Shown here one piece after another: positions 9,931 through 18,974 of a stretch of DNA of 23,281 nt. Below the pieces are notes generated by a model. It saw only the letters and a list, made by a program, of their open reading frames with translations, had not been told where the DNA came from and did no database searches. Source of the stretch: Oehlia diaphana (taxonomy: Eukaryota; Glomeromycota; Glomeromycetes; Glomerales; Glomeraceae); the NCBI GenBank assembly GCA_003833135.1, contig QZLH01000108.1, positions 30,922 to 54,202 on the forward strand, in the 5' to 3' direction. Both the position numbers and the translations under genes were made by a program. Position 1 is the first letter of the stretch; each line of letters starts with the position of its first letter.

Positions 9931-9971
9931 AGAAGAAATTCATGATATGAAATTCAAAGCCATTATGTATG

Positions 9972-10037
9972 GTGAGTACAGCCTGAACGGAATCTTACTT
10001 AGTTATTTTTGTAACTAACCTTAGTTTTTTGATATAG
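9972..10037 (+). repeat. Intron-like dispersed repeat, copy 2
   Basis: It starts ATG-GTGAGTACAGCC, contains CTTAGTTATTTTTGTAAC and CTAACCTTA, and ends ATATAG: a complete donor, branch site and acceptor. The 3' half is nearly identical to copy 3. The neighbouring 60-nt piece (10038-10099) reads HNQKEMIAKYIRETTNPLYM and may be a relic exon between two introns; its family is not recognised. Confidence 0.5.
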
Positions 10038-10099
10038 CGCATAATCAAAAAGAAATGATTGCTAAATATATTAGGGAGACCACTAATCCACTATATATG

Positions 10100-10224
10100 G
10101 TAAGTATGAGGTGATGGTGCGCACTGCAGGGTTCCCGATCGGGCTAGTTTCTTCCAATTGCATCCAAGGTTACAGCATCTTACTCAGTTATTTTTGTAAC
10201 TAACCTTATTTTTTAAATTTATAG
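10100..10224 (+). repeat. Intron-like dispersed repeat, copy 3
   Basis: It begins ATATATG-GTAAGTATG, carries the GATCGGGCTAGTTTCTTCC and AATTGCATCCAAGGTTA block of copy 1, then the ACTCAGTTATTTTTGTAAC and CTAACCTTA block of copy 2, and ends TTATAG. It therefore bridges the other two copies. Either these are introns of one duplicated gene family or a repeat that carries its own splice signals. Confidence 0.5.
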
Positions 10225-10434
10225 GGCATGTTCAAGGAGAAAAATATTTAACTAATTTGTATCACTACAATTGAAAAAAAACAGAGCACCGCGATCTTAT
10301 TTGTAGCTTTAAAAAGTGTTCATGAAACATTTAATAATATAAAGAAATTTTAGTTTAGTTTTGATGTTATGAAATAACTCAGTTTTCTTTTATTAATAAT
10401 ATATTTTTAAATGTTTATATATTTATTTTACTAA

Positions 10435-11358
10435 TAATGTAACAATAGGTGATCTTGGTATAAGTAAATCTGCAACTGAATTCGGAGATGATAATGAAAA
10501 TTATGCGATGGTATTATTCCTTATATGACTCCAGAGATTTTTCAAAGACAAAAATATGATAAACCTTCCGATATATACAGTTTTGGAATGATTATGTGGG
10601 AGTTAATGACAGGTAGAAGACCTTTTTGGGATCGAAATCATGATACAGAACTTATTATTGATATTTGAGATGGTTTACGACCACCAATTGTAATAAATGC
10701 ACCTGAAGGTTATATTGAATTAATGAAAGAATGTCGGCATTCTGTTCCAGATAAAAGACCAACAGCTACTATTATAAGAGAAAGAATTAATGAAATTAGT
10801 ATAAAGGAAATTGAAAATCGCAGAACAACTGAAGTAATAAAATCGGCAGATATTGGACCTGTAATAATAAATAATCCAGGTGCCATTTATAGGAGTAGAC
10901 CTTAGGTGGCATGATTAATTCTGCAATGTCTTTATGGAGTTCAAGAAGCCAATCTAATAATTTAGAAAAAGTCAAAAGGAATCGAAGATATTAATAATGA
11001 TGTTATATATTTAACAATTGAAAAAATATTAAATTGAAAATCAAATCTATTAGTTAAAAATGAAAAAAAATACATTTAGATCAAAATACTAAACGAAAAA
11101 AGTTATATGAAAATAAAGGTAATTAATTACTTTATTTCAACAATATATTATTTTTCATAATTCTGATTTCATAATAATATCTTGTATATATTTTTTAGAC
11201 TATATTGCAAAGAAAACGAATTAGATATTGATACGAATTTTAATAATGGTATGTAAATATATAAATGTTAACTTTTAGTTTATATTAATAAATCTAATTT
11301 CTTTAACTTAAATTTAGAATATATTACCAAGGAAATTGAATTCGATATTAATATTTAA
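10435..11358 (+). pseudogene. TKL-like kinase pseudogene, 5'-truncated
   Basis: It begins inside the activation segment (NVTIGDLGISKSATEF) and runs closely parallel to the C-terminal half of the kinase gene at 14496: PYMTPEIFQRQKYDK, DIYSFGMIMWELMTGRRPF and RPPIVINAPEGYIEL are clear. The N-lobe, HRD loop and DLG upstream region are missing. Disablements: a 5-nt insertion near 10504 shifts the frame before GIIPYM, TGA at 10666-10668 replaces the Cys of IICD, and a one-base loss near 10904 creates a stop at SRP. The small 3' exons survive at about 11080-11118, 11199-11248 and 11318-11358, with GT...AG introns and residues KLYENK, DYIAK and YITKEIEFDINI. It is a decayed tandem paralogue. Confidence 0.85.
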
Positions 11359-11842
11359 ATTATCAAAACCTTTTATTTTTATAAAAACTATTTAACTAAA
11401 AGATAAAAACTTATAAAAATGTATCGTAAAAATGTATTAATGAAGATTTTTGACGATTATTGAATTTCTACCAGTTCAAACAAAAGTTTTACTTTTTATT
11501 TAAATTATAGAGATAAACAAATGTTAAACTAACAAATTTTTTATTCATATTTTAACAGGATTAAGTTTATGAATAATTTAAACATTTCACATAATTTATA
11601 CTTTAATAGTATTATGTATTATGTATATTAAAATTTTAAATGGTTATAACTACGTATAGACATGTTAAATTAAAATAATTTTGAAGTATTAGGACAAGCT
11701 TTATTTAGTCTTTTAGAATAATTTAAATTGAATCACAGGAAAACGTAGATATTAAATTGTAAAATTATACATTTTCGTTCGAATTTAATCAGTTAATTCT
11801 ATTGAATATCAGTGTTTCTCACTGTGATACGCGTTATAACTG
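11359..11842. other. AT-rich spacer
   Basis: Nothing recognisable beyond A/T-rich simple sequence after the kinase relic and before the repeat at 11843. Confidence 0.4.
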
Positions 11843-12169
11843 GGGATGGAATCGGTACAAAATGAATCGACTCGATTCTACTGTAGAACCGATCCTAAAT
11901 TTAAAAGATTCTGGATCTCCTGGGTTTAAACCTACTTTTAGCCATAAAAACCGTTCCGTGACTTCGAACCGATTTCAAGAACCGGCTCAAGTTGAATCAT
12001 CAGTCAAGCGTGTCAAGCTTTTGACGATCATATACCAACTTTCGTTTGAAAAGGTCAATCAAATTATATGCTCTGCCTGTGTCCTAATTCCTAAATTTGA
12101 CACACGTACCTCATACTTTATTCATTGAAGCCGATGTGGAACCGAATTAGAACCGGCGAACCGATTTTA
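11843..12169 (+). repeat. Dispersed repeat starting GGGATGGAATCGG (forward copy)
   Basis: About 330 bp, G+C-richer than its flanks, with a second copy in reverse orientation at 18666-18970. Shared landmarks in order: GGGATGGAATCGG, AATCGACTCGA, ATAAAAACCGTTC, TTCGAACCGATTT, GACGATCA, AAGGTCAATCAAA, ATGCTCT-CTGTGTC, GATGTGGAACC, CCGATTTTA. A GGGATGG terminus is compatible with a hAT-type non-autonomous element, but the opposite end does not clearly mirror it. The open frame at 11802-12128 lies inside the repeat and is not a gene. Confidence 0.7.
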
Positions 12170-12336
12170 CGTTGAACATGTGAAAAATATTGAAAACCAA
12201 ACACACAAAAAAAAATTAACCCGTTTTATTAAAAAAGTTTCGTATACGTGAGAAAAAATCGGGCTTAGAAATTTTGCCAAATGACCGACGACGAATTAAA
12301 ATGGTGATTGAACTGCGCCACATTGCAATCATCGTT

Positions 12337-12580
12337 CGATAGCACGTAAGACTAGAATTCTTTTAATTCTTTTCTATTAATTTTTTCGAACAAAATAAAT
12401 ATAGTGATCATTCAATTTCATGCATTTCATGCATAACACTATATGAAGTTCTTTTATTATATTTCGTGAATCAAGATTTTATAGAAAATTAAAATTTCAT
12501 TAAAAACTTCTAGAAATTATATGTGAAATTCGTGAAATCGTTAAAAGAATTTATTTTTTAACAATTACATTTTAATAAGG
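12337..12580 (+). repeat. Duplicate of the kinase 5' flank
   Basis: Three ordered blocks match the DNA just upstream of the kinase gene at 14275-14430: AGCACGTAAGACTAGAATTC (there ATCACGTAGGACTATAGAATTC), CTTCTAGAAATTATATG (there CTTTTAGAAATTGTGTA), and TTTTTAACAATT in both. No kinase follows this copy; poly-T and a foldback element do. It appears to be a duplicated promoter region separated from any coding sequence. Confidence 0.5.
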
Positions 12581-12642
12581 CCGTATCAATAAGAGTGAGT
12601 CTAAAAAGACTATAATATTATTTTTAAATGATCTTTTAAGTA

Positions 12643-12668
12643 TTTTTTTTTTTTTTTTTTTTTTTTTT
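12643..12668. repeat. 26-base poly-T tract
   Basis: An uninterrupted T run just to the left of the foldback element at 12697. Length is prone to sequencing and replication slippage. Confidence 0.9.
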
Positions 12669-12696
12669 CATAAAATGGACTATTTAATCAGGATAC

Positions 12697-13018
12697 ATGA
12701 GATTCGTGCAAAATCCGAATGTCAAAATCCAGAATGGTACGAAATCCCGAAAAATTGACCAGCATTACAGCTGTTTTCATAAGAACTAAATTTTTGAACC
12801 CGATCCGCCGATCCGCCGATCTGGTATTTTTAGCTGGGCACGTGATCCAGATTTGAAAGTTTGATTTGTAAAATAAATAACAACTGAACCGGATCGGTGG
12901 GTCGGCGGTCGGGTTCAAAAATTTATTTTGTCCCAGGTCCTATGAAAACAGCTGTAAGCATAATGGTGGCCGGTTCTGGATTTTGACATTCGGGATTTGG
13001 TGCCAGACCCGAATTCAT
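12697..13018. mobile_element. Foldback/MITE element with ~110-bp inverted arms
   Basis: The left arm carries CCGAATGTCAAAATCCAGAA, TTACAGCTGTTTTCATA and AAATTTTTGAACCCGA in that order. The reverse complement of the right arm (about 12883-13018) has CCGAATGTCAAAATCCAGAA, TTACAGCTGTTTTCATAGG and AAATTTTTGAACCCGACCG. ATGA/TCAT closes the ends. The loop is about 65-70 bp and includes ATCCGCCG repeats at its left edge. There is no transposase; the open frame on the minus strand is a by-product of the arms. Confidence 0.8.
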
Positions 13019-13287
13019 ATATTAATAATGATTTATTTAAATTGTTAAATAAATATTATGGCTAATACTAACTTTAAATTACAGAATCTTTCTAAAATAT
13101 GACGACGTAATCATGAGGTGTACCGTTAACCATATTAATAAAATTTTATTGACGATCATTTTAATGTTTACCCGATCTTTAAAAATTGCAATATAGACTT
13201 TATTTTTTTAGAAAGTATTTTTCAAATAGTTGATTCGCTTCTACAACTCTCTGCATCAAGTACTAGGCACAACGTGAAATTCCCAAA

Positions 13288-14226
13288 CTAGGGATGGTCC
13301 CAGTTCAGTGAACTGGTGGTTCAGACTGAGTCACTTGGTTCATGGTTTAGTTCATTCACACCTTGAACCGAACCAGGTGAACCTTCGATCAACTCAGTTT
13401 GAACCAAACTGAACTGAATTAAATCATTTTAATTGAATTGAACGAATTTATTTGGTTTATGCTTCAAATTATGTAATTAAATAAATTAAATTATATATAA
13501 ATTATACATTATTCGCTCGATAAAATACATTACAATCATCCCAAAGCAAAGCGACGCAAAGTTATAAATTCGGTTTTATATCACAATTTGCCTTTTTTGA
13601 CCCGGCCGTCCGGATTTTTATTTTAAAATTCAAAAATTTTAACCAATAAAAATTTATCTATCCGATCAAATAATTTTCATATGTTTCATATGTTAATAGT
13701 TTTAGGTTAAATGATAATCATAATTATTAAATTTTTGGCGTGGTAAAATATTTAATAAAATAAATAAATAAAATTGCTAATCTTTTTTTTCATTTATCAG
13801 AATGAGAAATTTCTTTAAAGTAATAATGTCTATCTCAATTTATGATATAAAACATGCAGTTATCACATGATAAAATATAAACTATTTTTATTGGCCAATT
13901 ATTTTACAAAGGTTCAGTTTAGAACTGAACTAAACCCTTTCCAGTTTAATCACTTCACATAAATTAATAGTATTTTTTATAAATTAAATGCAAGTGAAAA
14001 GAAATAGTGAAAATTTATCTGAATTTATAAAAAATGACAAACTTAAACTTATAATATTTATTAAGGAAACGCAAAGTTATAAATTCGGATTTCATATCCC
14101 GGCCGGATCGGTAAATCACAAATTCAAAATTTTTTTTTTTTTTTTTATATTAACTGAACCATAGTTCAGTTATGTATTGAACTGAACCGGGCCGTTTCAG
14201 TTCAGTTCGAACCGTGATCGTCCATA
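13288..14226. mobile_element. Candidate non-autonomous DNA element with GTTCAGTTC-rich ends
   Basis: The left end CTAGGGATGGTCC is followed by repeated GTTCAGTGAACTGG, GGTTCAG and TTGAACCGAACC. The right end, reverse-complemented, reads TATGGACGATC, then GGTTCGAACTGAACTG and CCCGGTTCAGTTC. The two ends are thus imperfect inverted repeats made of short sub-repeats. The interior is A/T-rich with no protein. The left end resembles that of the repeat at 11843, pointing to related hAT-like ends. The boundaries are approximate. Confidence 0.5.
13554..14098 (+). repeat. Direct repeat pair inside the 13288 element
   Basis: ACGCAAAGTTATAAATTCGG at 13554 recurs at 14069, and both copies continue into TTTATATC or TTCATATC. 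Both lie close to CCCGGCCG-type words (13612, 14098). They may be an internal duplication or the ends of a nested insertion. Confidence 0.6.
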
Positions 14227-14274
14227 CATCAGACTAATCCAATCTTATAATCAGCTGATGATATGCAGATATGC

Positions 14275-14495
14275 AGTATCACGTAGGACTATAGAATTCT
14301 TTGCATATTATATATGGAATTCCAACATAACATTTTTGGAAAGTTGTATGTTTATTAAAGTCTTTTAGAAATTGTGTATATAATTCGAAGAAAATTTTAC
14401 TTTTTAACAATTTAATATAAAAACGTACATATTATCGTTATACAACAGTATTCCTTGGCTTTAAGAACATAATCCTTTTTTTTAAAAAAGAAAGA
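14275..14495 (+). promoter_or_regulatory. 5' flank and probable promoter region of the kinase gene
   Basis: This stretch between the transposon end and the kinase ATG is duplicated at 12337-12580, which marks it as an ancestral part of the kinase locus. No confident TATA box or factor site can be named; a T-rich run and TTTAAAAAAGAAAGA precede the start codon. Confidence 0.35.
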
Positions 14496-16308
14496 ATGAA
14501 TCAGTCAACAAACTATAAACATAAAATTGAATTTTTATTATCAAACAGTATGTCTTCAGTTCAACCAGCACAAACTTATGAACCAAATTTCGTAATAAAG
14601 AATTGTGTCGAATGTAATAAAAGGAGAAAAGTTTTGGATAGTCATCAGGTGTGCCTTGTTTGTAACAAAATAAGGATGGTATACAATCATGGTCCAAGTG
14701 GAAACAAATTTATTGATGACTTTATCAATTATACACAAATTAATGTTATTACTAAAAATGGGAAGTTGGAATTTGTTCCTTTTGAACAATTCATTAAAAT
14801 AGAATTTATTGCTGAAGGAGGTTTTAGTACAATTTATAAAGCTACTTGGATTGACGGCCCAGTTACTAATTATAAACGTAAAAGAGGAGATTATCGTGTC
14901 CCAAATTATATAGTTGTTTTAAAAAAAATTAATGATTCTAGAAATATCACATCTAAGGAGTTGAATGAGGTACAGTACATGCTACATACAAACAGTGCCG
15001 CCCGTTATAGCGACATCATTTTTTTTTTTAATTCCTTTGATTCATTATATAAAACATAATAAATCTCATTATAACGGCAATTAGAAATTTTTACTAATGA
15101 CCCGAAGAGTATTATTATAATGGGTGGCACTTTTAGTATCTTAACATTTATAAGATAATAAATTAATATGCTTTTTTTTTTATTTTAGATCAAGATATTT
15201 TATGAATCTTCTTCAAAATATAGATGCAATCATTATAATTATGTTGGCAATTATTTTGGAATTACTCGAGATCCTAATTCTCAAGATATTATGATTATTA
15301 TGCCATATTACGATTCAGGTGATTTGATACATTATATCGCTAAAGATTTTTATAATATTAGCTGGGAAACAAAGCTAGAAAGATTAGGAGGTATAGCATA
15401 TGGACTTGCTCAAATACATAAGTTAAATATTATCCACAGAGATTTTCATAGCGGAAATATTCTTTTCAATAGAGAAAATGACGGGCAATTTGTTAATATT
15501 ACAACAATAGGAGATCTTGGTATAAATAAATCTGCATTTGAATCTGGAAATGATAATGAGAGTTATGGTATTATTCCTTATATGGCACCAGAAATTTTTC
15601 AAAGGCAAAAATATGATAAATCTTCAGATATATATAGTTTCGGAATGATTATGTGGGAGTTAATGACATGTAGAAGACCCTTTTGGGATCGAAATCATGA
15701 TACAAAGCTTATTATTGACATTTGTGATGGTTTACGACCACCAATTGTCACAAATGCACCTGAAGGTTATATTGAGTTAATGAAAGAATGCTGGTATACT
15801 GATCCAAATAAAAGACCGACAGCTGATGATATACATAAAAGAGTTGGAAATATTCGAATTCATAATCATAAAAATGGAATACAAACTAGAATTATAAAAT
15901 CATCAAATATTGGACCTATAGCATTAAATTATCCGGGTGCTATTTATAAAAGCAGACCTTTAAGTGCCATGATTAATACTGCAATGATTTTAAGGAGTTT
16001 AAGAAGTCAACCTACTAATTTAGAAAAAGTCAAAAGAAGATTTGAGGATGGTTTAATTGAAAATCATAATGATAATAATGATGACGGTATGATAGTATTT
16101 GTCATTTGCAAATAAATTTAATAGATCTAATGCTTTTAATTGAAAATTGTATATAGGTCAAAGTATTAAAAGAAAAAAGTTATATGAAGATGAAGGAGGT
16201 AAATAACTTCAACAGCATATCAATTTCATAATTTGACTTAATAAATCTTGTATATATTCTTTAGACTATATTAAAAGAGAAATTAGATATCGATACGAAG
16301 CTGAATAA
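14496..16308 (+). CDS. TKL-like protein kinase with Cys-rich N-terminus, apparently intact
   Basis: Proposed exons are 14496-14969, 15189-16086, 16157-16198 and 16265-16308 (485 residues). Two CxxC pairs (C37/C40 and C53/C56) suggest a small zinc-binding knuckle. The kinase domain has the loop IAEGGFSTIY (105-114; Ala and Ser replace the first and third loop glycines), the VAxK-type lysine in VVLKK, HRDFHSGN (241-248), DLG (267-269), MAPE (290-293) and Asp305 in DIYSFG. All catalytic residues are kept. It probably phosphorylates Ser/Thr or Tyr in signalling; its partners are unknown. Intron 1 splices in frame (phase 0) and contains a TIR element. The two small 3' exons are modelled by analogy with the relic at 10435; if intron 2 is retained the protein stops at 16113-16115. 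The tail reads KRKKLYEDEG then DYIKRE. Confidence 0.85.
14994..15131. mobile_element. TIR element (MITE) inside kinase intron 1
   Basis: The left end AGTGCCGCCCGTTATA and the reverse-complemented right end AGTGCCACCCATTATA differ only by two G/A transitions, both at CpG positions in the left end, as expected from cytosine deamination. The element is 138 bp. Without it the 219-nt intron would be 81 nt, close to the other introns here (about 65-75 nt). No clear target duplication was seen. The terminal AGTGCC-CCC-TTATA pattern is pogo/Tc1-like. Confidence 0.65.
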
Positions 16309-16384
16309 TGGTATGTAAATATACTTTTTATATATAATTTGTAACTTTTAATTTATCATATTATAAACTTAATTCGTTAATTTG

Positions 16385-16440
16385 AATATAGAGGAAATTG
16401 AATTCGATATTAACGTTAATACCCAAATCGAAACCTTTTA
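16385..16440 (+). other. Probable orphan last exon of the kinase family
   Basis: After ATATAG, one frame reads EEIEFDINVNTQIETF and a stop at 16438-16440. The corresponding piece in the kinase relic (11318-11358) reads YITKEIEFDINI with a cleaner acceptor. In the live gene a short deletion has removed part of this exon's start, and the preceding exon already reaches a stop at 16306-16308, so it may no longer be used. Confidence 0.45.
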
Positions 16441-16484
16441 ATAAGATTATTATCACAGGTTATGTACTGTAGGTTATGAATAAT

Positions 16485-16555
16485 GTACGATGTTGTATTT
16501 ATATTTGTTAACTAACGTCACATAGTGATATTAACCAATATAAATATCAACGTAC
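16485..16555. repeat. Imperfect inverted repeat, GTAC ends
   Basis: GTACGATGTTGTATTTATATTTGTTA (given in part: GTACGATGTTGTATTTATA) is mirrored by AATATAAATATCAACGTAC at the right end. The loop is about 20 nt. It lies just past the kinase gene and may be a small MITE or a transcript hairpin. Confidence 0.55.
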
Positions 16556-16819
16556 AATATTTACATCATTACATCATGGTATATTTATATTTCTGGTTTT
16601 TTTTTTGGTTTAAGGTATATGTTACAAATATTTTCTTATTTTATTTAAGTAAATTATAGAAGTTCCAGTAGTTGCAGTTTATCAATAGCACATATGATTT
16701 GTACGTTTTTTTCAAACAATAAAATTAGTCCATAAAAAATATGGTGTATATGAAATTTTATAGGAGGTTTAAATAAAGCATAAACTATCGATATTGTACG
16801 CAAATAACTATTAAGTAAT

Positions 16820-16911
16820 AGTTATTTCACGGGGAACTGTGGATGGATATCAATGATTTTTAAGGCAGCGCCGTGATAATCATGATATTCCAGTGACCCC
16901 GTGAAATAACT
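16820..16911. mobile_element. Small hairpin element with AGTTATTTCACGGGG ends
   Basis: A 15-bp perfect inverted repeat (16820-16834 and 16897-16911) encloses a further imperfect match: GGATATCAATGATT on the left against AATATCATGATTATC on the right (reversed). The total is 92 bp and it is GC-richer than its flanks. This is a typical snap-back MITE; no clear target duplication was seen. Confidence 0.7.
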
Positions 16912-17990
16912 GATTTACCTCACGGTATCCGTACCATAAAGCCTTTAATAATAGACTTTTTATTCCAATATTGATGGACTTTTTACCCATCTTTTTAAAT
17001 AAACACCACCCGTGAGAATAACATGAAAAAAACCTACAAGTTTTAACCGTTAGTACAGAATGAAATCATTTTATTATTTTGTTTCACTTAGTATATTTAA
17101 TTATAATTTTTTGGATACTTATTCAACAAAATATGTAAGCCGTAGATATTATTTATCATCACAACGGAACCTTAATGATAATGAAATCGATTTAAATTAC
17201 TGATAGTGCTTTATAACAGAAAATCAAGAAAATATACAGAACTTATCAATTGATCTAGATATCTATATGTACAAAAAGTGTTGCCTATTGATTTGTATCA
17301 CTTGAATAGAAAATTCTTGAAATAAGATGTACCATTTTTTTCAATTTGTATTAATTAATGTCAAGATCGAATTAATATAAATTGTATAAATTTAAAGATC
17401 AATATAATGTACATTATATCGTACAATTCTACTCTCAAGTAGTACACGTATTTTTTTTTACCTGAAGTAAAAATAAAATGATGAGCGAAGAGGTGAACAT
17501 TTTCATAAAGGTTTCAACTTTTATGCAAATGTAATTATTATGCAAACTTTTGAAGCTTTGTAAGTTCATATAATTTAAATTTAAAAATCATCCAGTAATA
17601 GATTTCATTAGATTATTATATTTGTCTCATTAAGAGGATTAGAATGATAATAATTTGCATTTGTAGGATTCAATCTTTGGCATATAATTACACTTTAAAA
17701 AGTCTTAACATTAAATTTAGACATTTTCTATATTTTCTATAGTATCTTTTGTTTTTGATAATTATATTATATTAGCTCAAGTAATTTTATGATTATTTTA
17801 AATGTTAAAAGAAATGCTGAAACAGCTTTTTTTCATAATAGGAAAAAACCAAATGCATTTTTATTTTCTAAAAATTAATCTTAAATTGGTATACCAAAAA
17901 TCACAGAAAAAATTTTTTATCATATCGGAATGCAAGCTTGGAAATTACAAGAAAAAAAGAGAATTTTTTTTTTTAATACAAGTACGTTAA
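16912..17990. other. AT-rich non-coding DNA
   Basis: No gene is supported. The 62-codon open frame near 17802 is lysine- and phenylalanine-rich, has no family resemblance and runs into the tandem array at 17995. Confidence 0.4.
17402..17419. repeat. 18-bp perfect palindrome
   Basis: ATATAATGTACATTATAT reads the same on both strands. In such AT-rich DNA this may be chance; no adjacent gene gives it a role. Confidence 0.6.
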
Positions 17991-17994
17991 AATC

Positions 17995-18290
17995 TTCATA
18001 CCAGAACCTGCAAATGGAGAAAACTTATTTATTTTTTTTTTCTCCATACCAAAACCTAAATAATTTAAAAGGTTTTTTTTTCCTCTAACTGAAACCTACA
18101 AATGGAAAAAAAATTAAAGATTTTATTTTCTTCATATCGAAACCTGTAATAGAGAAAAAAAAATTAAAGATTATTCTTTTTTATATTAGTACCTATAAAT
18201 AAGGATTTTCTATACTGGAACTTTCTCATGCAAAAGAGAAAAATTAATTTTTTTTCTCAATACCAGAATGCCAGAATCTGCAAGAAAAAT
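17995..18290 (+). repeat. Degenerate tandem array, about 7 units of 35-55 bp
   Basis: Units carry a consensus like CCATACCAAAACCTGCAAA followed by TGGAGAAAAA and a T-rich spacer. Recognisable starts lie near 17998, 18045, 18084, 18131, 18179, 18210 and 18259. CTCCAT and ATGGAG within a unit can pair. The unit length is not a multiple of three throughout and stops are frequent, so it is not protein-coding. Confidence 0.6.
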
Positions 18291-18665
18291 TTAAGTGATT
18301 TTTTAAATGAGTTGATTTGAACCAAAAAATATTTTCTCTTTTATAAATTTAAAGATTTTAAACTTCAAATTACTTATCTAAAAAAAGGTAATCTGAAGTT
18401 AAACCATCATATTTTACATGTCATATCATATAAAAAAATATATATATGTATAATAATTTAATATTTTTTTTAATTTTTTTAAAAAAATGGTAAAAGATAG
18501 TTTAAATATTGGTTAATCAATCAAAATAAATACTAATTGATCATGTATAGGAGGACAATAGAAATCAGTAAAATTCACGCTAATAATAATTGGGTTGGGT
18601 ATAATATCACAAAGGTGATCATTCAAAAAAAATGACCAATCGGGATAATGTAATTAATTAGGTTT

Positions 18666-18970
18666 AAAATCGGGTATATGTAGGTCGGTTCTTTGGTTCC
18701 ACATCAGCTCTAATAAATAAAAATATGAACTACGTGCATAAAATTTAAGACACAGTAGAGCATGTGATGATGATCAATCAGAAAAATTTTGATTGACCTT
18801 TCATTGGTGTGTGATCGTCAGCCGATGACAATTTGAGTCGGTTGTTCAAAATCGGTTCGAAGTTCAGAACGGTTTTTATGATTAAAAAATAGTTTTAAGT
18901 CTAAGAGATCTAGAATTTTTTAAATTTAAAATCGACTCGAGTCGACTCATTTTGAGCCGATTCCATCCCT
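18666..18970 (-). repeat. Dispersed repeat, reverse copy of the 11843 element
   Basis: Read on the minus strand it starts AGGGATGGAATCGGCTC and follows the same order of landmarks as the copy at 11843-12169: ATAAAAACCGTTC, TTCGAACCGATTT, GACGATCA, AAGGTCAATCAAA, ATGCTCTACTGTGTC and GATGTGGAACC. The copies differ by many substitutions and small gaps, so both are old. Confidence 0.7.
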
Positions 18971-18974
18971 AGGT

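Noticed and set aside
11802..12128. 108-codon plus-strand open frame
   Set aside because: It lies inside a dispersed repeat that recurs in reverse at 18666-18970, where the frame is not kept.
12688..12918. 76-codon minus-strand open frame
   Set aside because: It is made of one arm and the loop of the foldback element at 12697-13018.
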